A stretch of 26,724 bases of DNA from Pavlovales sp. CCMP2436 (Eukaryota > Haptophyta > Pavlovophyceae > Pavlovales), in the NCBI GenBank assembly GCA_026770615.1, contig MU632025.1:20701-47424 (forward strand), read 5' to 3'. Shown here one piece after another: positions 16,500 through 24,165 of this stretch; positions within the stretch are counted from its first letter, which is position 1, and every line of letters starts with the position of its first letter. Both the position numbers and the translations under genes were made by a program. Below the pieces are notes generated by a model. That model saw nothing but the letters and a program-made list of their open reading frames with translations, was not told the DNA's origin and ran no database searches.

Positions 16500-17204
16500 A
16501 GGAAAGGTGCGGCTCCGCGTTGTCTAGGCGGCGGCCTTGCCCTGTGTGTTTCTGCTGGTTTTTGTTCTAGTGTTTTGGTGCTTGATCGTGTTATCCTCTT
16601 TTGGCTGGGCGTTGGATATGCTTCACTTCTCCGTTTGTCATTCGTGGCTCCTTTCGTTATGGGTTTTTGGACTTTTTATTTTCTCCTTTGAGTTTTGGTA
16701 CCGTGGTAGATTTTGTTTCTGACTCTCCTTGAGTATTCTTTCTTGTGTGGTTGTCTTATCTGTTTTTTGCTCCTGTTCTAGCTCTGCCTGTGTCCTCTTC
16801 ACCTTTTGTTTCCCGTGTTCCCTTTAGGAGTAGGCGCTTGCTCTCCTTTGGTTTGCATGTGTGTTTGGCCTTTTTCCAGACATTGCTTGTTTTCCTCAAA
16901 AAAAAAAATCGATATTCCTATTACTGCTAAGTGGTTTGTGTTTCGTTCGGCTGGGGTTGAAGGTACATGCAGTTGGCGTTTTGATGGCCGGGGTTTGCGC
17001 GTGTCCTTATTGTTGTTTGGGAGTGCTATTGTCTTCCGTTGTGGGGAGCAGGCTTGGTGGGCAGGGAGGCCTGCATGTATCATCCTTTCTCTATATTGGG
17101 TCCCGATCGTAGTAGTCTTGCAACGTCTCATACATCTCTTTTGCTAACTGTTCTTGTGGCATGTCCTGTATCCTTGGTTTCTTCCCATTTGGGGTGCCTG
17201 AAAT
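16500..17204. other. Strongly T/G-biased stretch without supportable gene
   Basis: The plus strand is rich in T and G (tttttgttctagtgttttgg type) for about 700 bases; the minus strand is correspondingly A/C-rich, giving a 110-codon open frame rich in Lys, Asn, Thr and Pro (16799-17131). Plus-strand frames read as strings of Phe/Leu/Val because of T content. No domain is recognisable on either strand. The bias resembles some retroelement coding strands, and the tract ends in the coding fragment at 17205-17370, but that link is inference. Confidence 0.45.
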
Positions 17205-17370
17205 CCATCTTCAAGAAAACCCAAACGCAATAGCCTGCTCGAAGCTCTGTCGGCGCTTTGGTACCACCGCAAGGTGACGCTAAAGCTCAGCAGATTAACG
17301 CTCAGACGCTGACGCCCGTAGCCTCCTGGACGTAGAGACTGCGCCCCAGGCGGTAGAAGGGGCATCATAA
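17205..17370 (+). pseudogene. Conserved C-terminal coding fragment, copy 2 (…AVEGAS-stop)
   Basis: Frame at 17205 reads PSSRKPKRNSLLEALSALWY, then HRKVTLKLSRLTLRR; a one-base shift then restores SDADARSLLDVETAPQAVEG and AS before TAA at 17368-17370. It parallels copy 1 at 14547-14714 across its whole length, and the DNA just past the stop (cat) is shared as well. The two copies carry different lesions (TGA in copy 1, frameshift here), so they decayed independently from a coding ancestor. Confidence 0.55.
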
Positions 17371-17410
17371 CATATAACATAACAATCTGCGCAGCGCTCG
17401 GCAGCTTTGC

Positions 17411-18130
17411 TCACGCGGTTACTCCTGCTGCGTGCAAGTACTCCGCTACCTTGGCATGCCGCAAAGCCAATGCAAGAGTTTTAGACGACAACGGGCAGCC
17501 GTGCTCATGCGCGTACTGCAGCACCTCGATATGCCCTCCCCAAGCAGCCTGATGGCAGGTGTCGCTGTCCCACGGGCAGCCATGCTCGTGCGCGTATTGC
17601 AGCATCTCGAGGTGCCCTCGCCTAGCAACACGGTAGCAAGTGTCGCTAACCCATGGGCAGCCGTGCTCGTGCGCGTACTGCAGCACCTCGAGATGCCCTC
17701 CCGCAGCAGCCTCAGATCAGGTGTCGCTGTCCCACGGGTAGCCGTACTCATGCGCGTAACGCAGCATCTTGAGATGCCCTTCCTGAGCAGCGCGGTAGCA
17801 AGTGCGCCTGTCCCATGGGCAGCCATGCTCGTGCGTGTACCGCAGCACCTCGAAGTGCCCACCCTTGGCAGCCTCAGAGCAGGTGTTGATGTCCCACGAG
17901 CAGCCGTGCTCATGTGCATACCGCAGCACTTCGAGGTGCCCTCCCTCAGTAGCCCCAGAGCAGGTGTTGCTGTCCCATGGGCAGCCGTACTCGTGCGCGT
18001 ACCGCAGCACTTCGAGATGCCCTCCCTCAGCGGCCCCATAGCAGGTGTTGCTGTCCCACGGGCAGCCGTGCTCGTGCGCATACCGCAGCATTTCGAGATG
18101 CCCTCCCTCAGCGGCCCCAGAGCAGGTGTT
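17411..18130 (-). pseudogene. CPWD-type ankyrin-like repeat array, 8 units, one nonsense codon
   Basis: Reading from about 18130 downwards, eight 27-residue units follow the pattern T-C-x-x-A-A-x-x-G-H-L-E-V-L-x-Y-A-H-E-H-G-C-P-W-D. The frame then closes with ALALRHAKVAEYLHAAGVTA and a stop at 17411. In unit 6 the invariant cysteine codon is a TGA (17717-17719); the frame continues unchanged after it. These helical repeats are variants of ankyrin common in protists and giant viruses, usually behind an F-box and acting as protein-binding surfaces. On this strand no F-box precedes the array: the sequence beyond 18130 is antisense to another gene's F-box. The array therefore lacks its natural N-terminus. 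High unit similarity suggests recent expansion. The plus-strand frames here are antisense. Confidence 0.75.
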
Positions 18131-18720
18131 GCTGTACGCGGCTCCAGACGAGTCTAAGCTCTCGCCGCTGCTCCGCGCCCTCACCTTCGAAGGGGCGAGC
18201 GTGCAGCCAGCCGCCGGGGGTGCGAGCGCGGAGCTCGACGTGCCCGCCGAATCTGAGCTTTCGCTGCTGCTCCAAGCCCTCGCCGGCGACCCGCTCCGCA
18301 CCATCGTGCAGCTTCTCGGCGACGCAAACCTTCTGTGCTTTCGGCTCGTGTGCAGGGCCTTCCGCGACCACTCGAGCCCTGCCCAAAAGAAGTGCTGCGT
18401 GGACTTCCTCCGCACGCGCGCGCTCACAGTGTTAGCGTGGGAAAGCTTGCACGGCTTCGTCGCGGGCTTGCTGACCATGATCCACCTCGCCGCGTCCGTC
18501 GGCTTCTGGTGGTTCTCGAGGAGCTGGTCGACAACCGGCAGTGCCCGCTCATATTATATGAGTGCGGGGCTGCTGCCGGGAAGGGGCAACTGGGCGCGCT
18601 GGACTGGCTCCACTCTCGCGGCTGCCAGTGGGCCAGCAGCATCTGCGCAGACGCTGCGAATGGAGGGCACTACGAGGCGCTGCGGTACACGCACGTGCAC
18701 GGCTGCCCGTGGGGCCGGGG
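18131..18720 (+). pseudogene. F-box-like / CPWD ankyrin protein, frameshifted, lacking its N-terminus
   Basis: From about 18132 the plus strand reads APDESKLSPLLRALTFEGAS, then an F-box-like helix pair (RTIVQLLGDANLLCFRLVCR followed by AFRDHS, about 18295-18375), then FLRTRALTVLAWESLHGFV. Near 18500 the frame shifts by one to VLEELVDNRQCPL, followed by two CPWD-family units (KGQLGALDWLHSRGCQW and NGGHYEALRYTHVHGCPW). After about 18720 the similarity ends. F-box proteins recruit substrates to SCF cullin ligases; here the repeats would be the substrate-binding part. The gene starts exactly where the minus-strand array stops (about 18130), so the locus looks like an inversion or head-to-head duplication joining two relatives. 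A real start codon is not visible, because upstream sequence is antisense repeat. Confidence 0.65.
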
Positions 18721-18876
18721 CGACCGGTGTGTCCAGAGTGACCGGAGAAGGGTGCATGGTTTCCGTGGCGACAGATTGCGTCGCTGTGGGTGCCGAGATG
18801 GTAACTACCGCGGGTTCTTATCACGCTTTGTTTCTCCATGACTATGTATGTTATGTCCATTAGATTTTAAACTGTG

Positions 18877-19692
18877 ATGGATAAAAAAAATGTTTGCGTC
18901 AGATATAAACGGGTCAAAATGGTACTCCATCGCCTGTATTTGAGCTCAGACCACTCGGATAAATTCTTGATTTCGCCGGATCGAACCGACTCTGTTGTTT
19001 TCAACCTCGATCCAGCCCTGTCACTTTCGGCAAACGAGAACATGTTTGTGCGACTCGAGTCAGCTAGCATCCCGATCGTGAGATTTAACTGTAATCCATT
19101 AAACAACACATTTGTGCTGCTGCTAGCAGGCGACGAGTTGTCTGTTGTAACGATACCTGTGACGAACTACACCAGCGGGGAGACTTTCTTCGATGCCATC
19201 AACTCGACTCCCCAAATGATATCTGCGGGGTTGAGCTCGAGTTTCGATGCTCTCGCTAATAAACTTTCATTCTTTCACTCCCAAGCCGGCAATATCTCGG
19301 TCGCTACTTTTGAGACTACTACGGCCCATAAATTGCTTGGCATGAACGACACTTTCAACATAACCATCCCGCCGAATACTATCACGTATGCGCCAAGAAT
19401 GGTGGACCTCGGTGGAGCTCGCATAATTCTGGTAGCATCGGAAACGTTCGAACTCGACGTAATGGACTCCTAAAAGAGCATGGGCGAATTCACGACGAAC
19501 CTATTAGCGGGCATACCTATCTCTGTGGCCTACGGAGGAGTGCAAACTTTTAAATCCGACAACGCCCCATATATGGCTGCTCGAAGGCGTAGTCTAAGCT
19601 CGGTAATAATCAGTCTGCTCGATGAAAATCAAAAGCCGTATGATTTGAGTGGGTTGACTTTTAGCGTTGTCATCGATATCCTGATCGACTAG
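18877..19692 (+). pseudogene. Penton-like minor capsid protein of the PLV, one in-frame TAA
   Basis: ATG 18877 (or 18919, MVLHRLYLSSDHSDKF) starts a protein of about 270 residues if the TAA at 19471-19473 is ignored; the frame continues directly into SMGEFTTNLLAGIPISVAYG. The order of motifs is that of the minor capsid protein I associate with polintons and PLVs: an N-terminal 'yLsSd-s..f..n....F', a central AHKLLGMND, then VDLGGARIILVASE, LLAGIP, and the closing RRRSLSSVIISLLDENQKPY DLSG-type beta strands. It would form the pentameric vertices of the capsid. The stop sits between the 'ILVAS' and 'LLAGIP' blocks, inside the conserved region, so it is more likely a lesion than a gene boundary. 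Recoding cannot be ruled out. A polyadenylation-type AATAAA follows ten bases after the final stop. Family assignment rests on motif order, not a search. Confidence 0.55.
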
Positions 19693-19701
19693 TGCCTATG
19701 C

Positions 19702-19707
19702 AATAAA
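19702..19707 (+). promoter_or_regulatory. AATAAA polyadenylation-type signal
   Basis: AATAAA begins ten bases after the TAG of the penton-like gene (19690-19692) and 30 bases before the next ATG (19737). The tight spacing fits viral gene packing with separate transcripts. No experiment supports its use. Confidence 0.4.
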
Positions 19708-19736
19708 AAATACCTCTATCACTGGTACAAAAAACG

Positions 19737-20081
19737 ATGAACTGGGGACGATTCGGTCGCCAAGCCGCCCGCTGGGGTAGCAACGCCCTCCCTAAGCTCC
19801 AGCGTTTCGGCATGCAAAGTGGACGATTTTTGCACAACGCCGCAGACATCGCGAGTCGCGTCGCAAATTCAGCACGAACGGGCCTGAACGCCATCCAAAA
19901 TAGTGAGCTTTCAAACGTACCGGGTATTAACGAAGCTCTGGGTTTTGGTCGTGAGCTCGCCGATGGGTTGTCGAGTGCGGCCCAGGTGGCTGGGCGACTC
20001 GGTAATTTTGCTTCGCAAGTCGGCGGGTCTAAAGAGTTGAGGGGTCTAACTAGTCGTTTCGAACGCGCGGCAAATTACTAG
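19737..20081 (+). CDS. Small basic amphipathic virion protein (pVI-like candidate) of the PLV
   Basis: ATG 19737 encodes 114 residues: MNWGRFGRQAARWGSNALPK, then an Arg/Ala/Ser/Asn-rich region with repeated small-residue helices (FLHNAADIASRVANSARTG, GFGRELADGLSSAAQVAGRL), ending FERAANY. No transmembrane segment. Its size, an N-terminal 'W-x-R-x-G' basic amphipathic helix, and its place between penton and hexon-like genes recall the membrane-lytic pVI-like proteins of adenoviruses and adintoviruses. The frame is intact. The functional idea comes from position and composition only. Confidence 0.45.
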   Translation: MNWGRFGRQAARWGSNALPKLQRFGMQSGRFLHNAADIASRVANSARTGLNAIQNSELSNVPGINEALGFGRELADGLSSAAQVAGRLGNFASQVGGSKELRGLTSRFERAANY

Positions 20082-20135
20082 CAATGATGACGTCGATGGT
20101 GCTTGATTGCGTTTGTCGACGTCTGACAAAAAATA

Positions 20136-20353
20136 ATGGAACGAATAAATATCTTTGGCACTCTTACATTGAATCTCTTTAAAATGGCCGAGACCATCCC
20201 CAATTTTTACCAGTATATGCCCAGAGATCTGGCCCCCCCAGCGGAAGCCATTAAAAGTTATTTGACACCGAGCACGGGTGTGGCCGCCGTCGGCGGTTCG
20301 AGGAAAATCGAGTTCAATATTCCGTGCGGCCAACCAGGATTGCACCTTGATGG
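20136..20353 (+). pseudogene. N-terminal fragment of the PLV major capsid protein (hexon-like), truncated
   Basis: ATG 20136 (or the internal ATG at 20184, MAETIPNFYQYMPRDL) leads into APPAEAIKSYLTPSTGVAAV and then SRKIEFNIPCGQPGLHLDG. The 'k-I-x-F-x-I-P-C-G-x-x-G-x-x-L-D' segment is the first strand block of hexon-like double-jelly-roll capsid proteins as I know them from adintoviruses and PLVs. After LHLD the sequence changes abruptly to GC-rich DNA that is antisense to an ankyrin gene, and the frame ends at a chance stop near 20384. At least ~80% of the expected protein is absent here. A capsid C-terminal piece of the same type lies at 1970-2335, 18 kb to the left on the same strand. Confidence 0.6.
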
Positions 20354-21390
20354 CGAGCCGCCAGCCCGCCGAGCGCCGCCGTGAGCCGGCGGTGGGCGCC
20401 GCCAGGCTGTGGTGCGGGCGCGCAACTTGAGATCGACCGACGCGACGGGGACGGAGACGCGCTCGCCGTCGTCCAGCTCGAGCTCAACCGACTCCCACTC
20501 GCCGGAGACGGCCGTGATGACGCCCTCGCGCCCGAGGACGAACTCGCCGCCCGCCGGCTGCGAGGTGATCGTGGCGCTGCGCCCGGCGAGGGCCGAATGC
20601 AAGACGAGGCGCGCCGGCATGCTGCGGCCGAGCGCGTGCGCTATCACGGGCGGCAACACGTCGAGCAGGGCAACCTCTTTGCCCGCGAAGCGCGCCTCCC
20701 GGACGAGCAGCTGGCCGAGCCGCAGCAGCTCGGCTGCGCGCGCGCGCGCGTGCGCGGGGAAGAGCGTGTGGTTCTCGCGCAACCACGGGGCCGCCGCCGC
20801 CACCACCAGAGAAGCGCCCTCGTGCGCCGGGTCGCGCGCGAGCAGCACGCGCGCGAGCCCGAGCGGCGTGGGCGCACCGTCGCCGCTGCCGTCGCTCGCG
20901 TGCACGTCCGCCCCGCCCACGAGGAGCTGGCGCACGCGCGCCGGCGGGAGGAGCTCGAGGTGGTGCAGAGGCGTGCTCCAGCGACTTGTCTCGAGCACCC
21001 ACGCGCGAACGTCGGCGGGCGAGCTCGAGAGGAGGTCCTTGCGCTGCGCACCGTAGGCGCAGAGCAGCTGCACCACGGCGAGCCGGTTGCTGCCATAGAA
21101 GAAGGCGGTATTCCCTGCAGTGGTAGTCGCCAGCACGTCGGCGCCCGCCTCGAGCAGGAGGCGTGCGATCGCGATGTGGCCTTGGAGGCACGCTTGCATC
21201 AGCGCAGTGAAGCCCCCCGCATCAGCGTAATTCACGTCGGCGCCCACCTCGAGCAGGAGGCGCGCGCACTCGACGTGACCTCGGCGACCAGACACGCTCA
21301 CATCCATCAGCGCAGTGTGCCCCCCCCGCATCGGCATAGTTCACGTCGGCGCCGGCCTCGAGCAGCTCGCGCACGCGGCCCGCTCCGCTT
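20354..21390 (-). pseudogene. Ankyrin-repeat protein family, copy 3, lying inside the viral capsid gene
   Basis: Read on the minus strand from about 21390: ASGAGRVRELLEAGADVNYA, then a run of eight G (about 21319-21326) where one base must be dropped, then HTALMDVSVSGRRGHVECAR and further ankyrin units (GGFTALMQACLQGHIAIARL). After these comes the conserved ~220-residue block (LAVVQLLCAYGAQRKDL ... RVRQLLVGGADVHASDG ... SALAGRSATITSQPAGGEFV ... WESVELELDDGERVSVP). Family similarity ends at SVDLKL near 20430, and the frame reads on through GC-rich spacer into the antisense of the capsid fragment, stopping at 20258. The start corresponds to residue ~6 of copy 1, so the copy is nearly full length at its 5' end. 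It has one frameshift, no own stop and no own start codon, and both flanks are viral. The GC contrast with the flanking DNA is sharp. Confidence 0.75.
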
Positions 21391-21744
21391 GCTCCACCAA
21401 TAAAAGCAAAAAGAGTCCTATCGGCAAAGCAAAAGCTAAACTACCTCGCGGCAAACGCACGACGGGTCCAAATCCTCGCCGATGCTAAAAAGATACGGGA
21501 TGCAGAGGCATCGGAAAAAGCACGCGAGAAAGCTGCCTGCCAAGAATACGCGCTAGCATTACGTCTAGCAAGCAAATATGGATTCACTCTTCCACCCAAC
21601 CACACTCCTAACCCACCCCAAGCTAACCAGCCTTCACAGCCTCCCCCAGCACCTTACCCGACGTACCAACACCCCACCGAAGTGGACCAGCCACCGCCAA
21701 TTCACTACTATGTTCCACCACCTCGGGTTCTTCGTTACGGGTAA
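21391..21744 (+). pseudogene. C-terminal remnant of an unidentified PLV gene
   Basis: Immediately after the ankyrin copy a frame without its own start reads APPIKAKRVLSAKQKLNYLA, then a charged Ala-rich helix (ILADAKKIRDAEASEKAREK), then a Pro/Gln-rich tail ending IHYYVPPPRVLRYG before TAA at 21742-21744. The helix could form a coiled coil. It ends 48 bases before the packaging ATPase, matching viral spacing, so it is probably the tail of the gene that once followed the capsid gene. Its N-terminus was lost at the left junction. It is not itself recognisable as capsid sequence. Confidence 0.5.
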
Positions 21745-21792
21745 TTCGAATGTGTCCACTGAAAAAATATATGCGATGAGAGTAGACGCAAA

Positions 21793-22617
21793 ATGGGAGA
21801 AACGATCAAGCCCCCAGACGATGACGAGGCGAAAGATAGCTCTAAGTCGCATCCTAAGTCGCCCCCCAAGTCGCCCGCTACGTCGTCCAACTCGACCGAC
21901 CGTGTTCACGAAGAGGCCAATGATATAAGTCTTACGATACCAAAATTCTCGGTGGATAGAGTGCTAGGGGTCATTCCGCCTCCCCTGCCAAATCAGCACT
22001 CGTTCCTTTGTTTCACCGGTCCACCAAGAAGCGGCAAGACAAGCATTTCTGTCGCCCTTCTTACCCAGGTAGAGCCTCGCATTTACGCTGGGGTTTTTGA
22101 TAACGTGCACTTGTTTGTTCCCCAAACATCGTTCGCAAGCATGACAGACAGCCCTTTTCAGGGACATGACAAGGTTTACCACTCGCTCAACAAAGACACG
22201 CTCGATCAATTAAATTCCAAACTAGAAGTTTCAACAAAGAAGAAGCAAAATAGTCTGGTTATTTTCGATGACTTTGCCGCCGAGGTGAAGGATACCGCGC
22301 TGGCCAAAACTCTGGCACGTCTCATTTGCAACCGCCGCCACTTGCGAGTTTCGGTGTGGTTTATAGTGCAAACGTACCGGGCAATTCCGCTCACGTTGAG
22401 AAAATTGATATCGAGCCTCTTTTTGTTTCGAGTAAGCAACTTGCGCGAGCTGGAGTCCGTTAGAGAGGAGTTAATCCCCCGCGACAAAATGGAGTTTCTG
22501 GCTCTATACAATCATGTGTTCAAAGATGCGCCTGCCCACAACTTCATGTACATAGACGTCGAAAACGGCGAAATATATAACCGCTTCGCAAAACTATCTT
22601 ACCTCGGGAAAAAATAA
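21793..22617 (+). CDS. DNA packaging ATPase, FtsK/HerA (A32-like) type, of the PLV
   Basis: ATG 21793 starts a complete 274-residue protein. After a Ser/Pro/Asp-rich leader (~45 residues), the P-loop FTGPPRSGKTS (Walker A, residues ~76-83) is followed by NSLVIFDDFAAEV (Walker B, ~155-160, with the acidic pair DD) and VWFIVQTYRAIPLTLRKLIS (sensor glutamine ~193 and an arginine-rich stretch). This order and spacing are typical of the A32-like packaging ATPases of polintons, PLVs, virophages and giant viruses, which pump genome DNA into preformed capsids. The length fits the family. All key motifs are intact, unlike its neighbours. The next gene starts 19 bases after its stop, so the two may share a transcript. 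Confidence 0.85.
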   Translation: MGETIKPPDDDEAKDSSKSHPKSPPKSPATSSNSTDRVHEEANDISLTIPKFSVDRVLGVIPPPLPNQHSFLCFTGPPRSGKTSISVALLTQVEPRIYAGVFDNVHLFVPQTSFASMTDSPFQGHDKVYHSLNKDTLDQLNSKLEVSTKKKQNSLVIFDDFAAEVKDTALAKTLARLICNRRHLRVSVWFIVQTYRAIPLTLRKLISSLFLFRVSNLRELESVREELIPRDKMEFLALYNHVFKDAPAHNFMYIDVENGEIYNRFAKLSYLGKK

Positions 22618-22636
22618 TGTCCGGTAAAAGCATACC

Positions 22637-24165
22637 ATGACATACGTAGACGCGTTGAGCCAAGACAGGCTACTAATCCCGACAAACCAAGACCGACGCC
22701 CTCTCTTTACACACTACCTGTTAAACGGTCTTCCATACAGCGGACCAAAGCATCCAGTATTTTCACCCAACAAGACTGCAGCATCGTACATGTCCGGTGT
22801 TCGACACTCGATGCAATCGGAAAAATTAGAATATTCAAAACTGCCGGTCGTGGTCGACATCGTTCCACGCAAGGACCTACCACGTCTCCCCCGAGAGAGC
22901 AAAAACATTTATAATTCATATAAGGATGCGGGGGTGATAGATGAACTACTCAATAACTCAAGTGGCGAACCGGTATTAAACAGGACCATAATCCCGAGGT
23001 CTATGATACCGAGAACTACCCTGAGTGGCCGGGAGAGGCCTTTCTTAAACACACGTTCGGCTATGACGGCTCCGCGTGGTGCCGTTGCAGGTGGGCCCGA
23101 TCAAGTGTTTTTTAGTCCAGTGTCGACCCCAGCCGTTACTCGAACGCCTATCACTCAAAATGCTAGCGGGACGATACCTTCGAGCGACCTACCCCAACCG
23201 CCGTACGTTTCTACGCAGACCGCACAGACCGCACAGGCCTCACAGGCCACACAGGCGGCCACTCCGGCTATGTCGGTACCTACGCCCCTCGCAGCCCCTG
23301 GAGGTGTGCTCGCCATGGTTCCTAGGCAGGTCCGTCGAGAGGGACAGGGCTTTATTGTGAACCCGCCCGTGACGATGGGACGGTTTATGCCACCCCCAGC
23401 ATTGCCTCAGCGGGTCTTTGCCGGTCCCGCCTTACCACCTGGATTTATTCGTTCCCCACCCGAGCAAGCGACAGGGTCATCCTCGTCACAGCCACCACGC
23501 CTCACTTATACACCCCCCACCCCGGCACCTAACACGCCCCCAAATTTCCCGATGATGGCGGGTGGGTCGGCAGGACGTGAACAAGCGCCCCCAACTCGTC
23601 GGGTGACTGGGTTCGACTCGCCTAGTAAATCGTCAGGGTCAGGGTCGTCAAGGCCGGCAGGGGGTGACCATGTAAACATACAGCCATTTATGAAGAGACA
23701 GGCCGAGGTCGAGCGTTTAGGCATCGATTTTTCTAGTGATCAGTATAGGATGATGTGGGAGATGACTGACCAGAGGCGACTACCCTCGAAGAACGATCTC
23801 GACGCGGAGTCTCAAAAGCAGAGGATGTCCACTTACGCATCTCTTCTGAAGCCTATACGGGACCCTTCTTACGGCACTTTCACCGGTAGCGCTTTCTTCA
23901 ATCGCAATGTGGGTACAGACCCAAGTAAGAACTCACTAGGTCTGAAGCCAACAAACGATGCATTTAACCCTACTTGGAGTAGCAGTATGTCTCCCATTCC
24001 GTTCGAGAATGTGGCTCAGGTAGCTTACTTTAGGAATGGGGTCAAGCAAGATTACCAGAAACGTATCGAGGTCGAGCTTCTTGTAACAGGATCATATTTG
24101 ACCGCCCAGCGCCAAATCCGGTTTAATATCACCCGATTCGTTGACGAACAAAACACGGTAAGGAT
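22637..24165 (+). pseudogene. Pro/Ala/Ser-rich probable PLV virion protein, truncated at its C-terminus
   Basis: ATG 22637 opens MTYVDALSQDRLLIPTNQDR. Residues 1-130 are ordered-looking (NGLPYSGPKHPVFSPNKTAA, then RKDLPRLPRESKNIYNSYKD). Residues ~135-350 are low-complexity Pro/Thr/Ala/Gln with a short QTAQTAQASQATQAA run. Residues 350-510 are again structured (VERLGIDFSSDQYRMMWEMT, then AQVAYFRNGVKQDYQKRIEV and SYLTAQRQIRFNITRFVDEQ). From about residue 510 (24165) the frame enters the antisense of the polymerase gene and stops at 24247, so the true C-terminus is missing. Position directly after the ATPase and the beta-rich end suggest a capsid-associated or spike-type protein; no family is recognised. 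The frame is intact to the junction. Confidence 0.5.

Noticed and set aside
20381..21403. Plus-strand 340-codon frame within the capsid gap, considered as a continuation of the capsid protein
   Set aside because: Arg/Ala-rich GC-driven sequence that is antisense to ankyrin copy 3; it shows no capsid features.
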